Counted from the first letter of the stretch, positions 8,121-17,300 are shown. The stretch is 35,280 nucleotides of DNA from DATGHS01 sp035307785 (GCA_035307785.1 DATGHS010000223.1:1-35280); one strand, 5' to 3'. Notes: generated by a model not told the origin, from the sequence alone. Numbers and translations: made by a program.

Positions 8121-8329
8121 TGCGCTTCCGGCAACCGGACTCTGCATGCACTTCTTCCTCATTTTGCGGCCTTTGTGTTCTTTATCTCCTTTATGGAGAA
8201 GGCTTTCTGCGGTCTTTTCTCTGGTATTTTCGCTTCCCGGCGTGTATAGTTGCAGAAGGTTTTTCCGCAATTGCAGAGCGCGGCCAGGCTTCATTGGCCG
8301 CACGGCCTATCTTCTCGGTGAGAACTTCC

Positions 8330-9109
8330 ATGAGCATGTACTTTCGCCCGCGCACGCTCCTGCTGGCGGCTGCTGTTGGCTTGCTTTTCCCCGCTGCCAT
8401 GCAGGCGCAACAACTACGCTTCAACGAGCGCGAAGCGGCGCCCAGCCCGCATGTGCAGGACAAAGACGATATTTGGACGATAACCTTCCGCTTCAAAGAC
8501 CCGCGCATGCTGGTGGTCAACGTCCCCGGCCGCGGCCAGAAGGTGGTCTGGTACATGTGGTACCAGCTTATCAATAACGACAAGGTCCCCCACAGCGTGA
8601 TCCTGGATTTCGATCTCGTGACTCGTGACCTGGGAGAGCGGAATAGAAAACTTAGTTTCCACGATGAGATCCTGCCGGCAGTGCAGGAAGAGATTCGCAA
8701 GATCGAAGACCCGACTGATCGCTTCCATATTCAGAACACCGTCACCATTGGCCAGAAGCCGATCCCGATTAGCAAGCCCGATGCCGCCCCGCGCACGGTG
8801 ACCGGTGTGGCGATCTGGCCCGATGTGTTCGACAAAGCCCGCGACACCACGCACTTCGACATCTTTGTGAGCGGCCTGTCGAGCGGCTGGTCGATTGACG
8901 ACCAGGGGAAGATTCGCCGCAAGACCCTGCAACTGGAATTCAAGCGCCTGGGCGACGGTTCGCGTGTCGACAATAACGAAATCAAGTTTGTGGATTCGAA
9001 GTGGTTCTACCGCGAAACCACGGCCAATGTGGGTTTGCAACTGCCGCCGTCGGTGCAGCCTGAAGCCGCGCCTGCGGCGCCCCCCGCGGAACCGAAGAAG
9101 GATCAGTAG
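8330..9109 (+). CDS. Exported conserved protein of unknown function
   Basis: The ATG at 8330 (or the second at 8336) is preceded by GGTGAGA and begins a signal peptide (RTLLLAAAVGLLFPAAMQAQQ). The open frame extends upstream to 7952 but that part runs through the inverted repeat and the end of the previous gene, so it is not used. The 259-residue product is a beta-rich protein with stretches such as IWTITFRFKDPRMLVVNVPG and VWYMWYQLINNDKVPH, then an Ala/Pro-rich lysine tail. I do not recognise a named domain. The sequence style, a globular extracytoplasmic domain with a Pro/Ala tail ending EPKKDQ, recurs in planctomycetes, but I can give no function. Confidence 0.75.
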   Translation: MSMYFRPRTLLLAAAVGLLFPAAMQAQQLRFNEREAAPSPHVQDKDDIWTITFRFKDPRMLVVNVPGRGQKVVWYMWYQLINNDKVPHSVILDFDLVTRDLGERNRKLSFHDEILPAVQEEIRKIEDPTDRFHIQNTVTIGQKPIPISKPDAAPRTVTGVAIWPDVFDKARDTTHFDIFVSGLSSGWSIDDQGKIRRKTLQLEFKRLGDGSRVDNNEIKFVDSKWFYRETTANVGLQLPPSVQPEAAPAAPPAEPKKDQ

Positions 9110-9134
9110 TGCCGGCCCCTTGCCGGGGTCATAG

Positions 9135-9193
9135 TATAATGGTTTGACGATTTAGCCGCGACGCGCAGCCACTCTGCTACACGTCGCGGCTAA
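9135..9193 (+). promoter_or_regulatory. TATAAT box and perfect leader hairpin upstream of bL27
   Basis: A consensus TATAAT lies at 9135-9140, with no good -35 box. Just after it, TTAGCCGCGACG at 9152-9163 pairs perfectly with CGTCGCGGCTAA at 9182-9193 around an 18-base loop. The hairpin ends about ten bases before the GGGGA ribosome binding site of the bL27 gene. It would sit in the 5' leader and could control translation or early termination. Ribosomal protein genes are often autoregulated through leader structures, but no such element is assigned to bL27 from this sequence. Confidence 0.55.
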
Positions 9194-9214
9194 CGAATTT
9201 GATGGGGAATGATC

Positions 9215-9466
9215 ATGGCTCACAAGAAAGGCCAAGGCTCGACGCGGAATGGTCGCGATTCGAATGCCCAACGGCTCGGCATCAAGCGCTACGGCGGCGA
9301 AGCAGTGACGATCGGCTGCATTCTGATTCGCCAGCACGGCACGAAGTGGCATGCGGGCCGCGGCGTCAAGCGCGCGAAGGACGACACGCTGTTCGCAATT
9401 GCCGATGGCGTCGTGACGTTTGACCAGGGCGGACGACGAGTCAATGTGGTGCCGGCCGCAGGTTAG
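9215..9466 (+). CDS. rpmA: 50S ribosomal protein bL27
   Basis: The 83-residue product begins MAHKKGQGSTRNGRDSNAQR and continues LGIKRYGGEAVTIGCILIRQHGTKWHAG, the highly conserved bL27 sequence. The flexible N-terminal tail reaches the peptidyl transferase centre in the ribosome. I use the ATG at 9215, which gives the normal N-terminus; an ATG two codons upstream at 9209 is in frame but would add residues to that tail. bL27 is usually encoded directly after bL21 (rplU), but the upstream gene here is an unrelated exported protein, so the usual pair is split. It converges with apgM, whose stop is 18 bases away. Confidence 0.98.
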   Translation: MAHKKGQGSTRNGRDSNAQRLGIKRYGGEAVTIGCILIRQHGTKWHAGRGVKRAKDDTLFAIADGVVTFDQGGRRVNVVPAAG

Positions 9467-9483
9467 CCATGCACATTAGCAGG

Positions 9484-10686
9484 CTAAGCTCCATACTTCG
9501 CCAATCTCTGCGCGTGCGCTAGCGCCAGCGTCATCAAATACATGGCCTGGAACTGGCCCAACCCACCTTGCAAGCATGCGCGCTCCGTGAATTCCGTAAC
9601 CGCATCCGTGCGGGCGAATTTCGACCACAGCAATACCGGCACCGGATGCCAGCTGTGCGTCTTCAGCTTGCTCGGCGTACTGTGGTCACCGGTGACGATC
9701 AGCACATCCGGTTTCAAATTGCGAATCGCCGGTATCGCCTTGTCTAACTCTTCGATCTTCTTCACCTTCTCCGCAAAAGCGCCGTCTTCGCCGGTCTTGT
9801 CGGTGTACTTGTAGTGCAGGAAGAAGAAGGTGTATTGGTGCCAGACTCTCTTTAGCGTATCGAGCTGATCCTGGAGTGAAGTTACCGGCAGCACGTTCAT
9901 GCCGACCAAGCGGGCGAGTCCACGGTACATCGGGTAGACCGCAATTGCGGCGCACTTCAAGCCGTATACGTCCTGCATGGTCTGAATCTTGGGGTAGCGA
10001 GCGAACCCGCGCAAGGTGATGCCGTTCGTCGGCGCGTCGTTCTGCAGCACCTGGTCGGCCTTGGCCACGAATTGATTGGCCGCTTCGGCCGTCTTCTGCG
10101 ATGCCTCGTTGGCGCCATGTGCCGGGTGCGGAGCGACGCCGGTCATTTGTGGATCGGTGTCGTTCACGGCATCGCCCAGCCCGTCGCCGCGAAAGACAAG
10201 CACGAAGCGATGTTCGCTTACCGGTTCCACGAAGGTTTCGACGCCAGGGACGGTGATGCTCTTCATTTTCTGCGCCATCGCCTTACAGCATTCGGTGGTA
10301 GGCCGGCCGGCCCGGCGATCAGTGATTTTTCCGCTGGCATCGAGCGTGCAAAAGTTGCCGCGAATGGCGACGTCCTTCGGGCCAACCGCGAAATCGATGC
10401 CGAGCGCTTCGAGCACGCCGCGGCCAATGCGGTACTGAAGCGGGTCATAGCCGAACAGGCCCAGGTGCCCCGGACCACTGCCCGGCGTGATCCCGTGGAG
10501 TACCGGGATACTCAAGCCGCAGACGCCTTCTTTCGCCAGGGCATCAAGATTGGGCCGGCGGGCGGTTTCCAGCTCCGTGAGTCCGCCCGGCTCCATCGGC
10601 AAGCCGCCCAGGCCATCGGCCACCAACAGCACGATTTTGGTGCCGTTTTCCTCGTGCAATTCTTGAATGAGTGCATGAAGGTCCAT
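9484..10686 (-). CDS. apgM: 2,3-bisphosphoglycerate-independent phosphoglycerate mutase, archaeal type
   Basis: The ATG at 10686 is preceded by AGGAG at good spacing; the frame open to 10797 is not needed. The 400-residue product starts with the alkaline phosphatase-superfamily strand IVLLVADGLGGLP (metal-binding Asp), then HGITPGSGPGHLGLFGYDP containing the probable phospho-acceptor Ser, and later IVTGDHSTPSKLKTHSWHPVP with the Asp/His metal ligands. This is the ApgM group, shorter than GpmI. It interconverts 3- and 2-phosphoglycerate in glycolysis and gluconeogenesis. Its start faces that of glucose-6-phosphate isomerase across 157 bases, so the two may share a divergent regulatory region. 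Confidence 0.95.
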   Translation of the reverse strand: MDLHALIQELHEENGTKIVLLVADGLGGLPMEPGGLTELETARRPNLDALAKEGVCGLSIPVLHGITPGSGPGHLGLFGYDPLQYRIGRGVLEALGIDFAVGPKDVAIRGNFCTLDASGKITDRRAGRPTTECCKAMAQKMKSITVPGVETFVEPVSEHRFVLVFRGDGLGDAVNDTDPQMTGVAPHPAHGANEASQKTAEAANQFVAKADQVLQNDAPTNGITLRGFARYPKIQTMQDVYGLKCAAIAVYPMYRGLARLVGMNVLPVTSLQDQLDTLKRVWHQYTFFFLHYKYTDKTGEDGAFAEKVKKIEELDKAIPAIRNLKPDVLIVTGDHSTPSKLKTHSWHPVPVLLWSKFARTDAVTEFTERACLQGGLGQFQAMYLMTLALAHAQRLAKYGA

Positions 10687-10843
10687 CGGTTCTCCTTTTG
10701 GTATTTCCGTGGTGGAGTTTACTGATCGCCAAGTGCGACGTACAGTTAACTGAAAGCCACGCTTCGGCTTTCGGAAGCCGGCCGGCATCCCGGCCAACCG
10801 GCATTCCTTCGCTCAACCATGTCCGGGAACGCGGGATATTCGC

Positions 10844-12373
10844 ATGCAATTGGCCGATGAATTGGTGGAATACAACTACCAAAACGCGCTTGCCGCTCCC
10901 GCCGACGCCTGGACGCTCCTGGCCGAGCTGCAGGCAAAGCATTGCCTGCCGCGCCCGCGGCTGGAGGCCCTGAAACGCAACCTCGATGCGGTTTGGAGCC
11001 AGGTGAAGGCGGAACGCGAGGCCGAGCCGAAGCCGGGGCAGCCGGAACTTCAGCCGGGCTTTATCGAACTGCCGCAGAAATACCTCGACAACCACCGCCG
11101 CAAAGGCGAGGCCAGCGAACTGGGCCGCATGTTGGCGCTGGCCGGCCGGCTGCAGAGCGAAGTGGACCGCGTGGTCGTTCTGGGAATTGGCGGTTCGTAT
11201 ATGGGAGCGCGCGCTTTCTTCGAAGCGCTGTGCCCGAGTTATCACAACGAACTTCCGCCCAAAGCGCGGGCCGGCAAGCCCCGGATTTATTTTGAAGGCA
11301 ATGGCTTCGACAACGACAGCATGCAGGACCTTCTCGACCTGTTCGAAAACACATGCGTGGATCCGGCTATCCGGGAAGAGCGCTGGGGCGCCATTGTCAT
11401 CAGCAAGTCGGGCGAAACGCTGGAAACCGCCGCGGCCTACCGCATCTTTCGGGCCGAAGCAATGAAGTTCTATGGCTCGCAGCCGGACAAATGGCGGCGC
11501 TATATCTTGCCGGTCACCGGCGCGAAGGGCGCCTTGCGGGACTTGGTGGAGGCCGAAGGCTATCCGGAAGGCGATGTGCTCACGATCCCAGACAATGTGG
11601 GAGGTCGCTATTCGGTATTCACGGCCGTCGGCCTTTTGCCGGCCGCCGTCATGGGGCTCGACATTCGCGCACTGCTGCTCGGCGCTGCGACGATGACCAA
11701 GCGCTTTCTGGAAGAGCCATTCGAGCGTAATCCGGTTCTCCAATTTGCGGCGGTTAATTATCTATTCAACGAAGAGTTGCACAAGCCGATCCGCGTCATG
11801 GCGGTCTGGTCGAAAAAGCTGGAGGCGCTTGGCTTCTGGTATGATCAGCTTCTGTCGGAATCGCTGGGCAAGCAAGGCCGCGGCGCCATGCCGCTCACCG
11901 CGGTAGAAACACGCGATCTGCACTCTCGTGGCCAGCAACACCAAGACGGCCCGCGCGACAAGTTCATCAATAATCTGGTCGTAAAGGCACCCAAGCACGC
12001 GCCCATTGCCATCGGCATGGCGGATCACAATGAAGACGCTTTGAATTCACTTTCTCGCAAGACTTATATCGATCTGGCTCAGGCAGCCCTCCAGGGAACC
12101 AGCCAGGCGTATGCCGAGGTCGCTCGGCCCACCGCTGATCTGATTCTGCCTGCGCTCAGCGAACATGCCCTCGGCCAGGTGATGCAGATGCTGATGCTTG
12201 CCACGGTGGTGGAAGGCCGGCTGATGGGCATGAACCCGTACGGCCAGCCCGGCGTGCAGGCATACAAGTACAAGATGCGCGAGATACTAAAGAGTAGTGA
12301 GAACAAATCGTCAGTTCCTGGGTTAAGCCCATCGAAATCGAGCGCTAATCTACGAGGAGAGTCGCCCCCATGA
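10844..12373 (+). CDS. pgi: Glucose-6-phosphate isomerase
   Basis: The 509-residue product has the SIS-fold signatures of phosphoglucose isomerase: VVVLGIGGSYMGARAFFEAL, VISKSGETLETAAAYR, IPDNVGGRYSVFTAVGLLP, LLSESLGKQGRGAMP and GQQHQDGPRD near the active site, and GQPGVQAYKYKMREIL at the end. It interconverts glucose 6-phosphate and fructose 6-phosphate in the cytoplasm. The start lacks a strong ribosome binding site. After the expected family end (MREILKSS) there is a low-complexity tail of about 25 residues rich in Ser and Pro that reads like translated spacer DNA; a TAG TGA pair sits in another frame right at that point (about 12295), so a small frameshift at the 3' end is possible. Confidence 0.97.
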   Translation: MQLADELVEYNYQNALAAPADAWTLLAELQAKHCLPRPRLEALKRNLDAVWSQVKAEREAEPKPGQPELQPGFIELPQKYLDNHRRKGEASELGRMLALAGRLQSEVDRVVVLGIGGSYMGARAFFEALCPSYHNELPPKARAGKPRIYFEGNGFDNDSMQDLLDLFENTCVDPAIREERWGAIVISKSGETLETAAAYRIFRAEAMKFYGSQPDKWRRYILPVTGAKGALRDLVEAEGYPEGDVLTIPDNVGGRYSVFTAVGLLPAAVMGLDIRALLLGAATMTKRFLEEPFERNPVLQFAAVNYLFNEELHKPIRVMAVWSKKLEALGFWYDQLLSESLGKQGRGAMPLTAVETRDLHSRGQQHQDGPRDKFINNLVVKAPKHAPIAIGMADHNEDALNSLSRKTYIDLAQAALQGTSQAYAEVARPTADLILPALSEHALGQVMQMLMLATVVEGRLMGMNPYGQPGVQAYKYKMREILKSSENKSSVPGLSPSKSSANLRGESPP

Positions 12374-12456
12374 AGGCCCTCCGAGTCTTCGAGAATGCAG
12401 GGCCCGGGACGTGGCGAACACTCTCTGTCGTCGGCTCCCCGGATCTCGTCGCGTAG
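12370..12456 (+). CDS. Short ORF coupled to pgi, possibly a gene remnant
   Basis: An ATG at 12370 overlaps the pgi stop by four bases (ATGA) and has a strong GAGGAGA at 12354-12360 with nine-base spacing. The reading frame gives only 28 residues, beginning MKALRVFENAGPGTW, and ends at 12456. The start resembles the first strand of medium-chain dehydrogenases (MKAL-x-GP), so it may be the leftover 5' end of a lost gene, or a true small ORF. The good start signal is seen; any function is unknown. Confidence 0.35.
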   Translation: MKALRVFENAGPGTWRTLSVVGSPDLVA

Positions 12457-12805
12457 TTAACCGAGCTTAAACAGGTCGTTCTGCCAGGGATCCATCCTGG
12501 CACCCTTTAACATATCCCCGCATCTTCCCACGCCAAAAACTCGCCTTTACACGCAAGTAGATTCTGTTATCCCCACCCCGCTTTCGTGGCGCACGGACTC
12601 GCAGCCGCGAATGCTCGATCACGGATGATCGCTTAGGGGAGAGGGGGGCTGGCCGGGGTGCAGTGGCCCATGCCGCGGATGCGGCAGCGCGTCTCAAGTT
12701 TGGGCCGTTGCCGATCCGCGTTGCGGGCCGCTGTACTCCGGCGCCTTTTCATTGCACGAAATCGACGTCATTTTAGTTGCTGCATGGGAATCAGGAGGAT
12801 CGCCC
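12457..12805. other. Gene-poor stretch downstream of pgi
   Basis: No convincing gene is seen here. A hairpin with TGCCAGG at 12482-12488 and CCTGGCA at 12496-12502 follows the short ORF and could act as a weak terminator, though the T-tract is only TTT a few bases later. The 76-residue minus-strand frame at 12467-12697 is rich in Arg, Ala and Pro with no start signal and is rejected. The stretch ends at the AGGAGG ribosome binding site (12793-12798) of the next gene. Confidence 0.5.
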
Positions 12806-13357
12806 ATGTTTGCCGCCGTGCCTATTCTCGCCATCGTCTTGCTGACGGCTCCGTCAGCCGAGCCCGTGCCGGCCATCTCGGCGGAATACTGGCCGGCCTT
12901 AAAGACGGTCATGCAACAGCTGGCCTGCCAATGGCAAATACTTGATCCGCGCGAGGATCGCTTGTTGCGGCAAGAAGAATTGGCGGCCGATTTGAAGATT
13001 CTGCGCGGCCGGCATCGCGATTTGGCAGACGCACCGAATCTGTACGACTACGTCCGTTTCCCGGAAAAAGCACTGGCCGTGGATTGTCTTTCGTTCAACC
13101 GCGCCTATCGGCGCGTCATCGAAAAGCGCATCCCGCTGGAATCTGATCGGGCGGCGGCACTGAAAGAAATTCTGCGTGAGACCGATGAGCTATACAAGAT
13201 CTGGGATGCCGTACGCGATGCCCGCTGCGAAATCTATTACGTTCCGGTGCGCCGGCAGGCGCTCAAGCAACTACGCAATCTCATCGGGGCCGAAGCTTAT
13301 TACAGCGGCCAACTCCCACCGCATGTGCCGCTGTGGAGGTTTGAGGAGATCAAATAA
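12806..13357 (+). CDS. Small exported protein of unknown function
   Basis: The ATG at 12806 has a perfect AGGAGG eight bases upstream; an in-frame ATG at 12752 is ignored. The 183-residue product begins with a short hydrophobic signal (MFAAVPILAIVLLTAPSAEP). The rest is mostly helical and charged, with phrases such as DLKILRGRHRDLADAP, EILRETDELYKIWDAVRDARCEIYYVPVRRQALKQLRNLIG. I know no named domain. It is probably periplasmic. Its stop touches a long inverted repeat that also lies behind the convergent Rieske gene. Confidence 0.75.
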   Translation: MFAAVPILAIVLLTAPSAEPVPAISAEYWPALKTVMQQLACQWQILDPREDRLLRQEELAADLKILRGRHRDLADAPNLYDYVRFPEKALAVDCLSFNRAYRRVIEKRIPLESDRAAALKEILRETDELYKIWDAVRDARCEIYYVPVRRQALKQLRNLIGAEAYYSGQLPPHVPLWRFEEIK

Positions 13358-13424
13358 GTTTGTAGTGACCCGCTTTAGCGTGTCACCGCCTTGGGAGGAC
13401 CGCCTGAACGCGGTCACTACAAAC
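13358..13424. repeat. Inverted repeat between convergent genes, possible bidirectional terminator
   Basis: GTTTGTAGTGACC at 13358-13370 and GGTCACTACAAAC at 13412-13424 are perfect 13-base inverted copies, with an inner CGCTTTAGCG palindrome in the loop. The element starts on the base after the stop of the upstream gene and ends five bases before the stop of the minus-strand Rieske gene. The position suggests a shared terminator or transcript-end barrier. There is no long T-tract. Confidence 0.7.
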
Positions 13425-13428
13425 CAAT

Positions 13429-13734
13429 TCAGATATCAATCTGCACTTCGTCGCCGACAATCTGCACTGGAAATGTCTGCACTCCCGAACTCGCCGGTGG
13501 GCAGCGATGGCTGCCGGTGGCCAGATCAAATCGGGCCGCGTGCCAAGGACAGGTCACTTCGCCGTTGGCGCAGGTTCCTTCATGCAACGGGGCACCGCGA
13601 TGGGTACACGTATCAGCGATGGCGAATACTTTCCCATCGACGTTGAACAGCGCAATCTTACGGCCGGCGACGTCGACTTGCCTCCCCTTACCGGGATGGA
13701 TTTCAGATAGCAATGCAACTTTGGTAAACGCCAT
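13429..13734 (-). CDS. Rieske-type [2Fe-2S] ferredoxin
   Basis: The 101-residue product is a stand-alone Rieske domain: CTHRG at residues 43-47 and CPWHA at 62-66 supply the two Cys and two His that bind a [2Fe-2S] cluster, with the expected 16 residues between. It resembles the small ferredoxins of ring-hydroxylating dioxygenases and the NirD subunit, which carry electrons in the cytoplasm; no oxygenase or nitrite reductase is next to it. It starts 43 bases after the Hsp20 stop, on the same strand, so it is probably the last gene of the eight-gene cluster. Its electron partner is unknown. Confidence 0.93.
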   Translation of the reverse strand: MAFTKVALLSEIHPGKGRQVDVAGRKIALFNVDGKVFAIADTCTHRGAPLHEGTCANGEVTCPWHAARFDLATGSHRCPPASSGVQTFPVQIVGDEVQIDI

Positions 13735-13777
13735 AACGATTCTCTTGGCGATTGAGGTCCGAAAACAATCGTGCCGG

Positions 13778-14263
13778 CTATTTCAGGATCTTCACTTCCA
13801 GGATGCCGTCGCGGCAGGAGTGCGTGACTTTCTCCGGCACCGGTGCGAACGGTAAGACGACTTCCTTCATGTACTTGCGCGAACCTTTTTCGGCGCTGAT
13901 TTTGAGCGTTTCACCAACCAATTCCACCTTTACATCTTCGCTGGCCACGCCAGGCATGTCGGCCACAATGCGAATCTGCTCGGCCTCTTCCACGATTTCA
14001 GTGCCGGAGGCATCGCCGGTCGGCGTGCCTGGGCGCCTAGCCGGATTGCCGATTTCGATGGTCAGGGCGGGCCGCTCCAGATCCGCCTTCACGGTGAGGC
14101 TATATATGCCGTGTAGGCCCGTGCCCTCCGGGAAGACGCCTTTGCGCACCCGCTGCACGCCGCTTTCGGCCAGCTGCTGCACGGAATTGACGACATGATG
14201 CAGATTCGACAGCAAGCCCTTGAGGGCTTCGTCGGACGTTGGTTTCATTGGTTCTGAAGACAT
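13778..14263 (-). CDS. Hsp20/alpha-crystallin protein, GvpH-like
   Basis: The 161-residue product ends in an alpha-crystallin domain (about residues 90-161): IRIVADMPGVASEDVKVELVGETLKIS, and a closing DGILEVKILK. The N-terminal half has an amphipathic helix (LKGLLSNLHHVVNSVQQLAES) and then LHGIYSLTVKADL, an arrangement I associate with GvpH, the Hsp20-like gas vesicle chaperone of archaea and some bacteria. No gas vesicle structural protein (GvpA) is in this window, so I give only the Hsp20 assignment with confidence. The gene begins 48 bases after the ParA-WD40 stop on the same strand. A role in folding or stabilising a partner from the cluster is inferred from position. Confidence 0.88.
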   Translation of the reverse strand: MSSEPMKPTSDEALKGLLSNLHHVVNSVQQLAESGVQRVRKGVFPEGTGLHGIYSLTVKADLERPALTIEIGNPARRPGTPTGDASGTEIVEEAEQIRIVADMPGVASEDVKVELVGETLKISAEKGSRKYMKEVVLPFAPVPEKVTHSCRDGILEVKILK

Positions 14264-14311
14264 GATTTTTCCAATCCCGATAAAGAGCGAGCACGCCCTC
14301 GCGTAAGGCGG

Positions 14312-17300
14312 TTAACCGGATTTGCGGGCCATGCGCGAGGCGCTCAATAGCCCATTATGCGAAGAATAGGCCAGTTTGGAAGCGGGCGGGTAGGCCACGG
14401 CATTCAACTTGCCGCAATCGCTTTGAAGCGTGAGTTGCGGTTCGCCGTTTTCGAGCTTCCAAATGCGCACCGTACCATCCCAGCTACAGGAGGCAAGTTG
14501 CTTGCCGCTTGGAGAAAGCGACAGGCAGCGAATCGATTCGCGATGTCCGCTGAGCGTTTGAATTTCGCGACCGGAGGCCAAATCCCAGCGCTTGATGGTG
14601 GTGTCCCAGCTTGCCGAAAAGAGTGTCTGACCATCGGGGGCAAAGAGGACCGAGCTGACCGCCAGGCCATGACCCGTCATCGCGAGCAGTTCTTCGCCGG
14701 CGGCCTGATCCCAGAGTCGTGCGGTCTTGTCCCAACTGGCGGATGCCAATGTCAGCCCATTCGGCGCAAAGGCAAGCGAAGTCACCATCTTTTCGTGGCC
14801 GGAACAAACGGCGCGGGCGCGGCCGGTTGCCAAGTCCCAGAGCCGGATCGTGCGGTCCCAGCTTCCGGAGGCCAGCACTTTGCCGGATGGATGGAATGCC
14901 AGCGAAGTGACGGCCCCCTTGTGGCCGGTGAGCGTCGCACGTTCGGCCTTGTGCTCTATGTCCCAAAGCTTGATGGTCGAATCCCAGCTGGCCGAAGCAA
15001 GAGTCTGGCCGTCGGGAGCGAATGCCACGCTGGTCACTTCGCCAGTATGGCCGGGAAGCACGACTAAGAGTTCGCCGGACGCGATGTCCCAAATGCGAAC
15101 GGTCTGATCGGCGCTGCCGCTTGCCAGGAATAGGCCATCCGGGGAGAAGGCGAGCGAGTTCACGTCCCGGGTGTGCCCCTTCAACTGGCTCAGCTGCTTG
15201 CCAATCTCGGCATTCCAAAGGGAAACTACCTGATCATTGCCCGCCACAGCCAGCACGGTAGCGCGCGTCGACACCGGCACATTCCTCACGTCGCGCGAAA
15301 CGAGCGGCACGACATGCGTTTCCGACACGCTGCCGCCTGGCGGCATGTCTTCCGTAGGGACCATGTCGTTGAAGCGGGGGATCGGCCTGGCCGGAGTCAG
15401 TTCTAAATCCGAAACGGAAGGTGCGGTGGTCGCACTGCCTGTGGCTTCCTCAGCCGTCGCGCGCGGTCTTCCAGAATTCGCTTCCCAGAAGTAGATGATT
15501 CCATTTGCCCCGGCGGCAGCCACGGTCTTCCCGTCCGGGCTAAATGTCACAGCCGCAATATCGGTTGGAAGACCGGTCCATTCGAAGCGCGATTTGCCGG
15601 TGATCGAATGCCAAAGCTTGACCGAGCGATCGGCACCGGCAGAGGCCAACAACGAACCGGTGCCGGAAAACGCTACAGCCATGACCGGTCCTTTGTGGGC
15701 ATCGATATCCACCCATTCGGCGCCCGTGGCCACGTCCCACAATTTCAGCTGTCCATCGACGCCGCCGGTGGCGACGGCTTGACCTTCCGGCGACATCGCC
15801 AGGCAGCGAATTTCCCGGCCATGCGCGGCAATATGATGCTTCTCGCGCCAATTGGCAAGGTCGAAGATCCGCAACATGCCCATCCCGTCGCCCGTCGCCA
15901 GGCTCTTCCCTTCTTGCGCCGCCGCAATAGCGCGCACCGCAGAATCGTGGCCCAAGAGCGATCGGCGAAGTTGTCTTGTCTGCAAATCCCAGACTTTCAC
16001 CGAGCCGTCTTCGCTGCTGGTAATCAACACCTGTCCATCGGGCGGGAATGCCAGGCCGGTAACAGGCCCGCCGTGGCCCGGTAAGGCCATCATGTCCTGG
16101 CCATTGGTATTCTCCCAAAGGCAAACTTTGCCCGCGCTATCGGCGCTGGCCACGAGCCGGCCATCGAATGGAAATCCAACGGCTGTAACTTCGCTGCCGT
16201 GGCCCTGCAAGCGCGAGAGGATTTCCCCGCTGGCGGCATCCCAGAGAAGCACTTCATTGCCGGAGCCCGACGCCAGAAATTGACCATCGGGTGAATAGGT
16301 TAACGCCTTGATCGGCTTACTGGCAATTCTCGAAAGCACCGATGGTTGCGACGGCTTCGCCTGTAGCTTGCTGGACTTCGGGTCTAACTTCGGGACCGCT
16401 GACTTGCTCAACGCCGGCGCCGATTTTCTATCGGCAGCCAAACCGGGCATCTTCGAGGCAGGCAGGGCTGCCGGCGCCAAAGGCAGCGCGGGGCTGCTTG
16501 CCTTGGCTGGCGCGCTTGCCGCCGGTAGTTGCAGGTTCGCCTTCGATTCCGATTGTGGTAGGCCGGAGGGCTTCTCTTCACCGAGTTGAACCGCGATGTT
16601 ATTCAGCTGCCGGCCCGTGCCCAGGTCCCAAGTCTTGACCGTGTGATCGAGGCTGCACGAGGCCAGCCCGTGGCAATCCGGGGAAAAGGCGATCGACGTG
16701 ACCACGCCGCCGTGGCCTTGCAAGGTCGCGCGCAACTCGCCGCTTTCCGCGCTCCAGAGCTTGACCGTGCGATCCCAGCTGGCCGTCGCGAGATATCGTC
16801 CATCGCGGGAGAAGGCAACGGCGGTCACCTCGCCGCCATGTCCGCGCAACGTGGCGCGTTCCTTCCTGGTTTCCACGTCCCAGAGCCGAATGCTGTGATC
16901 AAGACTGCCGGACGCCAGAGTTTTCCCTTCCCGCGAGAAGGCGACGGAGGTAACGTCACCGTTGTGGCCTTTGAGAACTGCCGCGGTCTTGCCCGTGTTC
17001 ACGTCCCATAAGCGCACCGTTTTGTCCCAGCTGCCGCTGGCCAGCAGCAAGCCACTGGGTGCATAAGCTACCGAGGTGACCATCTGCTCGTGCCCCTCGA
17101 GGGCCCTTAATTCGGCGCGGTCTTTTAAATCCCACAGCCGGACGGTCTTGTCCCAGCCACAGCTGGCCAACCGCGACCCGTCGGGCGAAAACGCCAGCGC
17201 CGTAACTACGCCCGTGTGGCCTTTAAGCGTGGTCACCGCATCGCCGTCGGGAAGCCGCCACAGTCGCACGGTCTTGTCCCAACTGGCACTGGCGAGCGTG

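Noticed and set aside
7952..8329. Upstream extension of the exported protein at 8330
   Set aside because: It runs through the previous gene's 3' end and the inverted repeat at 8046-8120; the signal peptide starts at 8330.
10544..11743. 399-codon open frame on the minus strand overlapping pgi and apgM starts
   Set aside because: It lies opposite pgi, which has clear family motifs. Long antisense frames are expected in GC-rich coding DNA, and its composition (many Arg, Gln and Ala, no motif) does not look like a protein.
12467..12697. 76-codon minus-strand frame downstream of pgi
   Set aside because: No ribosome binding site, biased Arg/Ala/Pro composition and no recognisable domain.
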